The notes under the pieces were generated by a model. That model saw nothing but the letters and a program-made list of their open reading frames with translations, was not told the origin of the DNA and made no database searches. From Lindgomyces ingoldianus (Eukaryota > Ascomycota > Dothideomycetes > Pleosporales > Lindgomycetaceae), in the NCBI RefSeq assembly GCF_010093535.1, contig NW_022985169.1, positions 351,660-415,659 of the forward strand: 64,000 bases of DNA, read 5' to 3'. Both the position numbers and the translations under genes were made by a program. Position 1 is the stretch's first letter. Each line of letters starts with the position of its first letter. This document shows, one piece after another, positions 9,754 through 20,634 of this stretch.

Positions 9754-10357
9754 TACAATCCTGAGGATCTCAGTTGAACCGCATCAGATTGTCGTAATCG
9801 AAAGAGTGCTGAGTGGAACGCGAATAGACTTAAAGCATGGCAGCTTTGGTCTAGGTGCACGCCTAGAGAAACTGACCACTCTAGCTGAGGGCCAAGGTGT
9901 CAGTGATGATTAATTTAATATGGCATGCTAAAAAAAAAGAGTCGGTTTTGTAAAGATGTCGAATCTGAATCCCTGAAACTTTATTCTTTGAGGGCGCTGA
10001 CCCTAAGGTTGAACTTAAGCCCTTCGTTAAGTTTCCGACGCTGCAGCCGGAGCAATCGGTTTGTGATGTTGCTGCAGCATACACAATCCTCAAAAAGCAC
10101 CCAACCACGGTGACCCATTTTCGCTAGGCGAAACGCCACATCCAAGGCACGGCACCTCAATTAGGAACATATATCCTTCAGCGGATGTATCTTGCGAGGT
10201 AGAATTTCACACCATAAGGGCGTAATCCTCGCCCACGAATTTATCTAAGCTAGGGCTCTTTTAAGAGCGTTGGTAAGTCGCCCGCTTGCGCACAAACATT
10301 TTCGAAGTATCCTCAACCTCGGAGGACTTCGCAACGGTTCTGCTTAAAGATATCAGG
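9754..10357. other. intergenic, no complete gene
   Basis: This should contain the promoter of the minus-strand gene ending at 9753 and, if it still exists, the missing 5' part of the gene at 10358. A GGTAAGT donor-like site near 10272 and an AG at 10356-10357 could bound an intron, but no ATG-led exon precedes it. Confidence 0.4.
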
Positions 10358-10888
10358 ATGACATCTACGCTAGTAGCAAATGGACCACTTGAGCTAAGAG
10401 ACGTAACGGGTCCATATGTAGGTCTCCTTGAAAGCTTGAGGATGAGTCCGCTCACCCTTCGAAAGGCTTCGGCAGTCTCCAGCGGGATAGCCACATACAT
10501 AACTCACCTCACAGCGCAACCCCAGCACACTTCTGTGCTAAACCTCTTAGCCACTGGAGTCGATCCTCGCGTCCTCTCGTCTATTGCTGGGGATCCATCT
10601 GCATTGATTGTGGCAACAACGACACCAGCGTGGTTCGACAAGCTTCCGCCGGCAGCTCAGAGCTATTTCAAGAGTGTTGGAGCAGCGGAGGCCAGCATTT
10701 CCGAGAGCATCGTCAGCTCCTTATCATCCATGTCGGAAGCTGCGGGGAAGGCAACTGGGGCTCCAACTTTCCGCCCTGTTGCCTCTGTGGGGAGGAAAGA
10801 ACGTGAGGTTGGGATATCGTTTGGAAGTGGAAGCGTGCGTTATGGAGCTCTGTGCTTCGTCTCCCTCGTTTTCTTGTTGGTCTTGTAG
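10358..10888 (+). CDS. GPI-anchor-type surface protein, N-terminus missing (176 aa)
   Basis: The open frame from ATG 10358 gives a Ser/Thr/Ala-rich protein. Its central motif (WFDKLPPAAQSYFKSV, then AAEASI) occurs in small fungal wall/GPI proteins. The C-terminus has a Ser-rich linker and a terminal hydrophobic tail (CFVSLVFLLVL), as needed for GPI transfer. Such proteins normally start with a signal peptide, and none is present: the frame begins inside the mature domain, and continues upstream only to a TTG at 10286. Either a 5' exon was missed or the gene has lost its start. I lean towards a decayed gene. Confidence 0.5.
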   Translation: MTSTLVANGPLELRDVTGPYVGLLESLRMSPLTLRKASAVSSGIATYITHLTAQPQHTSVLNLLATGVDPRVLSSIAGDPSALIVATTTPAWFDKLPPAAQSYFKSVGAAEASISESIVSSLSSMSEAAGKATGAPTFRPVASVGRKEREVGISFGSGSVRYGALCFVSLVFLLVL

Positions 10889-11350
10889 CATACTTTCAAC
10901 ATAAGGCTGTGTTAAAATGTATGCTACTCATTCGAATACAAAACCCTGAAGATCTGATTACGTTCATGAGGAACGGCGCACCTCGGTCGCCCCATTTTGC
11001 ACATTAGAATGATAGCTGGGGATAACGGAGCAGATAGCGAGTATTCGTTGGTTAGGAGTTTCGGAGGATACAAGACTGATCTTCTGCTCATGCATAGCTG
11101 GAACATGAGAGTCAATTACCGCAAATTTCGTTTGGCCTCATGCTTGGAGATATGCAGCGTCACGGGAAGGCTCAAAGTACCAATCGCAAGGTTCCGAAGA
11201 GTGCATCTCGATACATTCCTTGAGAGATATAATACAAATAGATTTGTCGGCTTCCAGGCCTATTGAAAGAAGTGAGAAGCCATTAAAATGGTAAGTCTTG
11301 TTGCTCATTTATGTATCATACTTTTGTTGGTCCTTGAGTGAGTCTTCCAT
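10889..11350. other. intergenic, nothing recognised
   Basis: Short spacer between the surface-protein gene and the 3' end of the thioesterase gene. No supported feature. Confidence 0.4.
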
Positions 11351-12537
11351 CTATAATTTCGTCCCAGGTTTAAATCTAATCAGACCGTCTTGTATTGTGC
11401 TGGCAATGTGTATTCCTCTTTCGTAATCCCAAAGGCGACTCATATGCAGTCCCCTTCCGCCTCCTGCTCTTGTCACCCACGACTCTTGCACAAACCACTT
11501 CCGTCCGTCCTTATCTCCATCCGAGTGGCCTTCTAGATTGCATACGGAGAGTGAGTCTTCATCGAATAGTGTCGGGTCAGCGTTTGGATGGTTGATATGA
11601 GGCTCCGGCGGGAGAACGAGGTCTTTAATTCCCACGTGGAAAATCACGGTGTGTGAAAGGGAAGCCATTCGAGTGTATTCTTTGCCGAGAGACAGGTGAT
11701 TAGGAATAATAAAGAGGGAATTTCGGTCTGAGGCATACAGATGTGCGCATGCGTGAAGATTTGCTTCTCTTGTTGGGGAAGCTGCTGACTTCGAGCTAGA
11801 TTCTAGCGGGTACGGAGCGGTCGGTAACGGCAAAGAACCTCGAAGGGAATAGAATGTGAGTTGTCTCCGATCAATCGTTGTACGCGTATAGTTATACTTT
11901 CTCATATCTACTTTACGAAGATGCAGGCCTGGTATCGGATTGAAATGGTCCGGATGTTCTCTCAGAAATGTCTCACGAAACCATTCAGAGTCCTGACTTG
12001 GTGCAGCAGGATGCTCTATTGGTTCGCCTTCCTTGCCTTCAACCACGTCACGAAACCTCTCTTTTAAGTTAACTTTATCTTGGTACTCGAACGGTGACCC
12101 TTCCTCGCGTTTGAAGGAGCATGTGCATGTGAACATAGTGCCTTTTTCTGCAGCTTGAATGACTGTTACGGAACGCGTGCAGTAGTTGTAGCCATCCCTT
12201 ACGTTGTGGACGGTGTAGACGAAATGCTCGTTTGGTCTGCCGCCTAGTATAAACCAGCCAGTGATGTTCTATAGTATCAATTAACCAGGTTCATAGATCG
12301 TTATGACCATGGCTAGGTGGAGCTTACATGAATCAAGAAACCCTCATCGACGGTCTGCGCTGCTGCCCATGCTGCTTGCGCGTAAACATGGCCGCCGTAA
12401 GTCCCGTTTTCTCCTCCCGTGGGCGAGTATGCCTTTACTATAGATCGGAATGTACAATCATCGATTCTTTCTAGCTGCAAGACCTTGTCAAAGGGAAGAA
12501 CGCGACCATGCTCATCAAAGTAGGGCCGAGGTGTCAT
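11351..12537 (-). CDS. acyl-CoA thioesterase II family protein (375 aa)
   Basis: Two minus-strand exons: 12537-12328 (ATG at 12537) and 12268-11351, with a 59-nt phase-0 intron. Residues 15-130 match the N-terminal hot-dog domain of TesB/ACOT8-type thioesterases: LERIDDCTFRS, then GGENGTYGGHVYAQAAWAA, then FILGGRPNEHFVYTVHNVRDG with the RPNEHF segment where family members have a similar loop, then a YCTRSVTVIQ strand. A second hot-dog domain follows, ending in ESWVTRAGGGRGLHMSRLWDYERG. These enzymes hydrolyse acyl-CoA to free acid and CoA, usually in peroxisomes. The C-terminal PGTKL is not a perfect PTS1 tripeptide, so location is uncertain. Length is usual for the family. Confidence 0.85.
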
Positions 12538-15018
12538 TATGTCATAGAAGGGATGTAGAAAGAAGAAGAAAGCAATTTCAGTTTTCTTCGAGGTGGATTT
12601 GACAGATGCATGATGGCCGAATAGCGAGCCGTGGGTGGGATGTTAAGCAGAACGGGAAATTACCTCGGTACTTGGCACGGGCGGGGTTTCTACATTCGAC
12701 AAGATACTGACTCAGTCTTCAACCTCATTTATCCACTGGGTCATGAATAGTATGTGGATTTCCCTTCGGAATATTGACAGCAATTCCGTGCTGGTACAGC
12801 AGAAGTAACTCCAAGGGTGATGTTTATTTCGATTATTTTCTTGTTTTTAAACACCTCTCATTAGGCAGCGACTTGGCGTCGACTTTGGGCTTGACATGCC
12901 AACTACTGGGACATCTTTTCTTTCATTAAATCTCACCGTTAGCTCGCTGCACTGTATCGGTTGTGTTGGTTCAAACAATCTGTACTGCGATTCCTATATG
13001 CGTGTGTATAGTGCTCATGATGTTTCCCGTGCACGGTGTTGAGAAGTAGGGTTCGAATGGTTCCTACGAATACCTCCTTTAAGCACTGAAAGTGCGGCAG
13101 GCTCACCACAAACAAGGCTTCGCAGCAGAACCTAGTACTCCGAACAAGGGATCTTCTTTCAGGGCGGTCCATGAGCGCAAGGTCATGGATCTTTACGGAG
13201 CGGAAGATCTCAGACTAGATGCGCACATCACAGCACAATTATCGGGGAAGTCGATGCCCTTTTCCGCACTCGCCGATCAACACGTTTTCAAAGGAAACAA
13301 TTAACGTGCACCCACGCATAACGGGACAACTGCTGTGACGGAACAAATCATAGGTAATTTTACTTTAAAGCGATAGAAACTTATCCCTACGTCCTAAATT
13401 TAACTATACTTAACTTATGTTAGACTCTAAGACTATTTCTTGAGTGCTATTATGCTGCTTACTAAAAAGTTACGCTTGCGTTAAAGTGCAACTGCATAAT
13501 TTGCAAAGAGTCTCCTGTTAAGTGAAAACTAGCCTTCTGCGCTAGAATATTATAATCAAGCTTGCATTACTTTTGTAACCCTTAAGTGTCTCTTTTAAAT
13601 CTAGAGAACTCTACAGCACTATTAAGAAGTAATAATTAGCTATAAGGCTGCAAGGCGCTCTTAATTTATGCAGGCACATTGCTCCGAGCTGTAAATAGAG
13701 AAAGGGAAGAAGCGCACGACTTATGATTGTACACTGATGACACGGTTTGCGGGTCGATATATGTGCTTCCCCTAATAACTCCCCGTGGAGGAGGGTGCAA
13801 GATGCGGCTTCACGGTAATTTATTCTCCAGTGAGGCCTTTGGAGAGGCTTATAGGTGTAATCAGGTTGTACGATCATTGGGAGAGTTTACGGTCGTTTCC
13901 TCTTGGTGAAAGGGAGAGGATTTGCGTAGAGGCAAAGAGGAAAAAGAGAAGCAGACGGAGACAGGGCTAGCAGAGTTGAAGAAATTGTACCGACGCTAGG
14001 GCAGTTCATTATCACTAAGAGGCAGAGAACCCTAGGAAGACAAAGGCACTGAAGACGTCGCTGGGGTGAGGCTGCCAAAGAAGACAAGGGTAACTCAACC
14101 CAACCTCAATCCGTTTCACCCTAATCAACGAAGATCTGGCGAGGCGAGTACTTGCCGTAAGCTGGATTGAACGAAAGCGAATTCCAACCCCATGGCATTC
14201 AGCCTTCGACAGTGCGTCCTGCCTGCCCTTATGCAAAATATTTGCATTAGCGCCTTGCAGGTCTGACCGAGGTGAACTATGTCTTTGGACGTGGAATTGA
14301 GAACAATCTTCTCTAATATGCCATATTAGGTGATAGCCAAGAGGCAGCGCCCTCGGTTCAGCCATCGGCATCAGCTTCCGGCATCAGAACGTAGACATTC
14401 TTATTTTCGCCCAGCTCCTTCCCTTAAAGCGCGATTTCCACGTGTGTAGGATTGCGAGCCTCGCCACGCTAGGTTGCCTCCACTATTAGAGGGCCATCCA
14501 GCGACATCGAACTATCCAAATCGAGGAGGGCCATGGTTAGCGTTTGAGATCCAAGATCCATAGTAGAAGAAATGAAATGGTGGATGAAATACGAGTTCCT
14601 AAATTCGGAGACCCATTCTCCTGCTCTTTCGTTGACAAGGCCAGTCGTATGGGGCAATATTGGACGAATAGATGAGGCTTCAGGAGCCCTTTGCACTCAC
14701 AATACGCAAGAAAATTGAGGTCTAAGGTTACATTGTACATTTTTTGTTGCATGACTACTTGCCTCAAGAGAACTTAGAGGCTCAAAAAAGGACAAGGACT
14801 AGACGAAAATCTGAGTCGGGAAGGGAAAAAAAAATGAACGCGCTATTCTACATTGTAAGGTACAGAAGGGGAGAGAACTTGCTTCTACCAGTCCCAAAAT
14901 CCACGCCTAAGTACGCCGGATCTGAATTCATTGCTCTCAGGAGGCGTGGATATCCATATATAGTATCCATAATCCATCGTGTTCGTCGTCAGTTATCATG
15001 TTAGAGTCATCGATAGAT
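12538..15018. other. 2.5-kb gene-free tract, partly AT-rich
   Basis: No convincing gene. About 13,340-13,640 is strongly AT-rich with many TA dinucleotides and stops in all frames, as left by repeat-induced point mutation of an old mobile element. No element ends or transposase fragments can be recognised. The remaining open frames are short and lack protein character. Confidence 0.45.
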
Positions 15019-16200
15019 TCAAGCCTTAGTTGCCCCATCCTGGCGCTCTACGATATTTGCCCCCACTTCCCCCCAGCACCAGAGGCATAGAACGCGGGGT
15101 TCTCCGTCTATATTTCCGCCACACGTGCATTTCTTTAGGTATACGGACGCATAATCAGCGGAATGGTATACTTTGAGACCATGCGGAAACGTCTTGATAA
15201 ATCGTTCCTCGCGCTGGTAGCACTTCAAACACAACCAACGATCGAGGAAACGAGATCGGAATGTGCAACAGCACGGCTTGGGGGGAACGTATTCATCTGG
15301 GAGGTGGTGCTCGAAGCATTCTTTGCACAATATTCGCTTTCGTCGTTCAGAAAGTTCCCAGAAAGCCTGAATAACGGCGGAGGGATGTGGTGAGTCTGAA
15401 GAATCGGTGCCTTTTAACTCTCCTTTTCCCAAATTCGTGTCGATGATGTCGTCGATTAGTTCAATGCCTGAGAAAGCCCCAGAGTCTAAGGGCGAATCCA
15501 AAAACCCCTCGTCATGATGTGGCAAACTGGTGGAGGACGTCCAAGACCCTGTTTCGCCAAGGTGTTCAGGGCTGAGGATCGACATCTCGTGCTCGCTGAG
15601 AAGAACATGGCCACTGTAATTTGGTAATTCATCCTCTTCATCTGCAGGTTGGTAGCAGTTCTGGTAGACGCAATGCGTTCGACACTATGCCAAGCTCAGC
15701 TAATCATTTTATAAATTTAGGCATAGTCTAGATATTACCTCCTGACAAGTTTTAACGCCACATGAGATGCATGGATGAGACGCGACGGGCCAATTCTTCT
15801 CGTCCGTACCACACCTAGTGTTCTCCAGACAGTCAAAGTCATGAAAGAACCTTGACTTTTGGTGAAAGGTTCGGCGAATTCGAACACCCGAGCCATCGCA
15901 CGATGCCTTCTTCAAGAGGTTAAATGTGCTTTCGCGACTGCGTAACATTGCTTGGTGAGCGGCTCGTGACGTGGACGCCAATGATAAGAGATCCTTAGCA
16001 AACAAGTGAGCAGCTAAGCATTCGAGGGTACTGTATTGTGTTAGGAGATGAAGGAGCTGAGGAGTTTCGTTTGGTTGGTTGCCGGCTGTCTCGGAATTTG
16101 TGTTGATAGGACTTGCTGGGTACATGGCCAGTTTCCTTTCCGGGGATAACTCAGGTTGAGAGCCATCTGAGTCCCCGCAAAGGCTTCTCCTTCGCTTCAT
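15019..16200 (-). CDS. F-box-like protein with Cys-rich C-terminus, copy A (375 aa)
   Basis: Two minus-strand exons: 16200-15739 (ATG 16200) and 15684-15019, joined in phase 0 across a 54-nt intron. Residues about 55-100 (TLECLAAHLFAKDLLSLAST) resemble an F-box helix set. Downstream are CISCGVKTCQECRTHC across the splice junction, CKECFEHH, CCCTF, a conserved FLDRWLCLKCY and a final CTCGG...CLWCW, enough for two or more zinc sites. A paralogue lies at 18894-19964 in the same orientation. Such families are expanded and poorly conserved in Leotiomycetes and Sordariomycetes. Recruitment to an SCF ubiquitin ligase is possible but not shown. Confidence 0.75.
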
Positions 16201-16871
16201 TGTGTCGATTTGATATCCACCACCCACTTTTTTTTAGTCCTCGAGCCCCTCTAGCGGGGTCAAGTCCAATGAGGCAGGAGGGAACAAAGGGCAGCCTAGA
16301 CAATATGGAAGTCTGACCCTGACGGTTGTGTAGACGATTGTGTATATAGGTAAGGACTCTTTGCAAATGTCAACTAGAGTGATGCTGTTGCCGGAGACGA
16401 TGGAATTGTAGTGATGGTGGACCTGAGTGATAACCAAGCCTAACCAACCCAGAAAGGAAACGCTCGAATGCAGATTAACCATTGGAGTCCTTCACTCAGG
16501 CTCAGTGTATTCGAGTGATGCTAGCGCGCTAATTTGCAAAACATGGTATCATGTTTTCGTGGGGTCTGGGGACAGTAAAGAAGATAGCGGTGAATAGATA
16601 GCACTGAGTGACGATCTTCTATTCCTACCCTCGAACGACCTGAGCCAAAATGAGGGATTTAAAGGTAGGAGATTGGATGCATCTCAGAGCTGTTCAAAAT
16701 GGGCTACTTCAAAGAGCGACAAAATAGAAGGTTTTGTTTTACTTCTAGAAGTACATCTATCGTGTATGCTGACACTGCTGGAACTGAAAGCGATGGAATC
16801 CGAGTGATGGTAATGGGTGGGAGTATGCACACATGGAAAGAGATTTTTTACCACTCACCCGGCTGAGGATG
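16201..16871. other. intergenic, promoter side of copy A
   Basis: No coding feature recognised. It presumably carries the promoter of the minus-strand gene starting at 16200. Confidence 0.4.
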
Positions 16872-17399
16872 TTACCAAGTGGCGCTCACGAATCTAAGCC
16901 GCCTGACTAAGAGCACTTTGTGCGAAGCTGAGATCTGGATCCATGTTGGGGAAACCCCAATGCGCCGTGAATCTTCGGGTAGACTCGGAGGAGACAGCCT
17001 CGTGATCCGAGGAAGATCGGTGAGACGGCAGCTCGAACGGCTGCGCAGCTGGGAATGCACTAGTGCGATTTTTTTATGCTCCTCAAAGACGATGTCTCGA
17101 CGTTCGTGACGATTCGAGGGGCGGAGCGACGATGACTCTGTCTTTTTTTCGTCGGAGAGTTTCTCGGTGTGGTTCAGATTAACTCGCTTAGTCATGTCCG
17201 GCAAGGACCTCGGCTTCACACTCCACCCCTGCACTTCGGACGTGGTGCCATGCAATGTCATTCGATACTTCACCGACGACAGGACGAGTTGCTCCCACAG
17301 CGTGTAACTTCTTTCGAGATGGTAAAAGCCATCTGGCAGCTTCGAGAGAACATTGCGTGCGAGCTGCTCGATGTCCTCAGCCCTGTGGTCCGAAAACAT
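16872..17399 (-). CDS. uncertain hypothetical protein (175 aa)
   Basis: Open frame from ATG 17399. The first 85 residues look like protein (AEDIEQLARNVLSKLPDGF, then YHLERSYTLWEQL) and could be a helical fragment. The second half is Arg/Ser-rich and resembles an antisense shadow. No domain recognised. It may be the remnant of a longer gene whose last part is not coding. Confidence 0.3.
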   Translation of the reverse strand: MFSDHRAEDIEQLARNVLSKLPDGFYHLERSYTLWEQLVLSSVKYRMTLHGTTSEVQGWSVKPRSLPDMTKRVNLNHTEKLSDEKKTESSSLRPSNRHERRDIVFEEHKKIALVHSQLRSRSSCRLTDLPRITRLSPPSLPEDSRRIGVSPTWIQISASHKVLLVRRLRFVSATW

Positions 17400-17631
17400 T
17401 AGAGTTCAACTGGAGGATGGTAATACGGAACTCCGTGGTCTAGTCATCGTATTTATGGACTTTACTACAAAATAGGAGGCTTAATAGCAAGAGCTAAAAA
17501 GTTCGCGCCCCAAACTTGCGGGCCCCCAAACTGACTCACGTCCTTCCTTGCAACCACAACCCGCACTCAAATTATTGTCGCCACAAGTTTAACTACCTCA
17601 GTTCAGAGACCGCTCCAATCTTCACATCTCC

Positions 17632-17850
17632 CTACTCCTTCTCCGGTATATCATAACAGCAACCAATATCCTGGACATTGTAGAACGTGCAGTCGCGCTG
17701 GACGTAAAACCCACCCAACTTGTAGCAAGAATCCTTCGTATAGCAGCGGCCTGATGGTGTGGACCGGCCGCATGGCGCTGGATAAGGGTCCGCTGGGATG
17801 GCACCGCCTAACACGAATGGTAGGATAGCGGTGATGAGGAGGAGCTTCAT
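17632..17850 (-). CDS. small secreted Cys-rich protein (72 aa)
   Basis: Single exon from ATG 17850 (an in-frame upstream start at 17883 would put charged residues before the signal peptide). Residues 1-18 (MKLLLITAILPFVLGGA) form a clear signal peptide. The mature part of about 53 residues has six cysteines in the order C-x7-C-x5-C-x11-C-x9-CC, a spacing compatible with three disulfides in a compact knottin-like fold. Small secreted six-Cys proteins in plant-associated fungi are often effector or antimicrobial candidates. I cannot assign a family, and no toxin identity is claimed. Confidence 0.7.
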   Translation of the reverse strand: MKLLLITAILPFVLGGAIPADPYPAPCGRSTPSGRCYTKDSCYKLGGFYVQRDCTFYNVQDIGCCYDIPEKE

Positions 17851-18893
17851 AATTGTGGATGTGGCTGCGTGGAAGAACAGCAAAGCGCGCGCTGAAGAGA
17901 CGACGTTCGATAGGATGCAGCAAGGGATTCTAATGTCCTTAGATTACCTGCGAGGGATGCGAGAGGGACCTGATCGCCTTGGTAATGGAAGTTGCTCAAG
18001 AAAGAGACGGTTGGTTTGAAGAGCTTTCGTGTGATGAGTATGAGGATATGAGTTTAGAATTAGGCAGAACTGAGAACGTTGGCCGTGATTTCAGGTGGAT
18101 GCGATTGAGGTCTTGATCTTCTCAGCCATGAACTTCTAGTTTATATATCCAGGATTTCTCGTATCGAACTCTGCATCGATAGCATTCATTCTCTCCTCCT
18201 TCCACACTAAGTACCGTAGCCAATCTCTAAACATCGCTCAAATTCCCAACCGGCGGATCTATTCTACCTAAACGTCCAATCATTGAGCCTCCACGCGAAT
18301 AATTCAGTATGTAGATGCTCGTATTCACAACAACAATTTTCTGCCGTTGATACAAGCTTTGGTTAATAGCCACTGTCGGCTTCGCAAATCGCATCTCCAC
18401 ATTAAATGCAATATATACAGATAGCTATGACATCATTAAGTGCAGGAATGCAATATCGGGTTCCTGGAATGACGATGGAGATCAGGCGGCTTGTCGATAA
18501 ACCTGTTCGTCGTCTTTCTTCCATATTAGACGACCTCGTATTACCTAGTCACGTGAGATGTTCTGGAACGACACCCTGAATGGCAAGCATTTGCTTGAGT
18601 TGCGTGGTGTGAGATTTGAGTTGTACATGGCTTTGAGTTTTTGAAGGATATCGATAGTACTAGGTTAATATTTGCAGCTAGTTTCTTTGGGTTTTTGAAA
18701 GTCCCGCTTCAATTATGTGTGATTTGTCAGAAAACCACAACAGTAGAGGGAGAAGGGCTTCAGGCTTCAACCACATTAGGATGGGGGTACAGAGCAGGTA
18801 AAATCAAGACTTTTGGAATGATATACTATGTTCAGATGAAAATTGGAGAGGAAAAACATAAAAGAATAGAAAGTTCGATAAAAGCTTTACGAA
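17851..18893. other. intergenic, nothing recognised
   Basis: No supported gene or RNA. The 17,851-18,150 part should carry the promoter of the small secreted protein. Confidence 0.4.
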
Positions 18894-19964
18894 CTAGGTA
18901 ATAGCGCGAGGAAAGCTACTAAATAGAAAGAAAACATTAAACGTAACGCAAAGAAAAATGATTAGGAAAGAACACCGAGAAATATTTATCCATGTACTTT
19001 TCGTCCTTCTCATTGTCAATGGATAGCATCGATGACACAACCATCGGTCGAGATAGTGTTTCTTAAATGTGCAGTGACAATAGAACTTTCCTGGTTCTTT
19101 CCCATTCCTAGTGGTGATGGCGGCTTCTTTCATTCCCGGTCCATTGTTGTGAAAGCACTCTACGCACATGTAGCGCTGACGAAGATTGGCTTCCAGTAGC
19201 CATGCGCGTAGATAGACTCGTCTGAGGGAATCTATTCCCAAATCGGTCGATATTATGTCCTCCGTGTCCGGTTGATCACCACTGACTTCGAAATCGCGAA
19301 TGTCGTCCACTGCCTTGCACACAGCTCCTTTATCATGCAGATCAGGTGCAGAACCATATATATAAGTCGGCCGCGGATCTATGGATACCGTATCGTCGAG
19401 ATCAAGGAATACATTTACAGCACAATATGCGTGCAGCCGAGATGGGTGATCGTAAAAGTCGGCGCGGTAGAGGCAATAGATTCAGAAATTGTCGCATACC
19501 ATACTCTTGCAAGATACACAAAGCTTTGAATCCATGCTCTCATTTGGATCCCCGCCACAAACAGCAGCGATAGAAGGATCATACACGAGATTACCGATGG
19601 AGACCTCGCAGTAGATATCCTGTTTCCGATAACGTACCCCGAAGCCGCAGCAGCGGTTCCGGTCAGTGAGATTCTGCCAGCGTTCATCTGTCTTACGAAT
19701 CGATCTCCAAGCAGTCTTTGACGCCCAGGCTATGCGAAACAGATCAATCGAAGTTGAATGACGAGCGATCCGCTGGAGGATATCATATTGGGTGAGGCAG
19801 AATTCAAGCTTTGAGCTCATGGGCTTATGCGTTGCAGGGGCTACTTCTTCGTTCGCCTTTTCGCCGATTTTGAATCTGTGGACGCTGGACATGGCGTCAG
19901 GCTCCTCTCGTCGCCGCTTTTTTGCTGGTTCTGGTGAGCCACTAGATAGCCGCTTCCCCATCAT
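18894..19964 (-). CDS. F-box-like Cys-rich protein, copy B, probably C-terminally frameshifted (314 aa)
   Basis: Minus-strand exons 19964-19505 (MMGKR start) and 19378-18894, joined across a 126-nt GTATGG...TAG intron in phase 1. Same plan as copy A: basic head, F-box-like helices around residue 55-100, a Cys pair (CVSC) before the intron, CVECFHN, then CHCTFKKHYLDRWLCHRCY, which matches copy A's CCCTFRSRFLDRWLCLKCY. Right after CY the frame turns into a Phe/Ile/Leu-rich tail unlike copy A. A neighbouring frame at that point reads DNEKDEKYMDKYFS, resembling copy A's REERFIKTFPHG. I infer a small indel near 19,010-19,025, so this copy may be truncated or a young pseudogene. Function unknown. 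Confidence 0.6.
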
Positions 19965-20634
19965 TAATTACGACAAGCGAGTAATTCCATTGCGACATGT
20001 GTTTTAAAGAAGTCTTCCTGAGGAGGAGTGAAGACAGGTTAGGTGAGTGAGGGGTAGGAGAGCTGTAGAGTGAAGGGGGACAGAATCTTAGCTAGAGCGA
20101 GGTGGTGGGCTTATGTTCTTCTGTTAAGATACAGAGACACAGGAGGGAGTGAAAGGATATCGCCAGACATTGTCCGGGCTCAAGCGATTCTCAAGCTAAC
20201 CATAACAGGATACACCTTACCTACAGCGTAAATCCTTTCTTTCGATGCTATTTGAGATTTCTTCTTACTACTTCCTTAATTTTAATACAAACCTGTATTC
20301 TGCACTGGTTGCCTGTGGCAACCTTTGCAATGAGGTCTCTAATTGAGCAGTCCGCCCAGGGCTTCGCCTACTAGTAGCACTAAGTATAGAGGCAGCCAGC
20401 TAGGCTATTAGGAATCGGACGGTATTCCCAGGCTTACTGACTTGTAAACCCAGTATACCTTCGACGAACTCATCATTAGTATCGACCTGTGGGTGACCCC
20501 TCCTTCTCCAACAGATGCCAATCTTTTTCCCTTCATGACAATCCTCGTCCAGAACATCTTCCATTCCAATCGAGATGAAACCCAATGTTACAAATTCTCT
20601 TAATTTCAATATCTTAACTCCCTATAAATCTCCC
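19965..20634. other. intergenic, AT-rich patch
   Basis: No gene seen. About 20,215-20,350 is AT-rich, and the palindrome-like TTGCCTGTGGCAA lies at about 20,310; no mobile-element ends could be identified. Confidence 0.35.

Noticed and set aside
13045..13070. GGTTCGAATGGTTCC resembling a tRNA B box
   Set aside because: No pairing T stem, acceptor stem or A box could be found around it.
16935..16960. Similarity between ATCCATGTTGGGGAAACCCC here and ATCCATGTCGGAGAGACTTCC near 35,687
   Set aside because: Match is short and imperfect and no larger repeat boundaries exist around either copy; probably chance.
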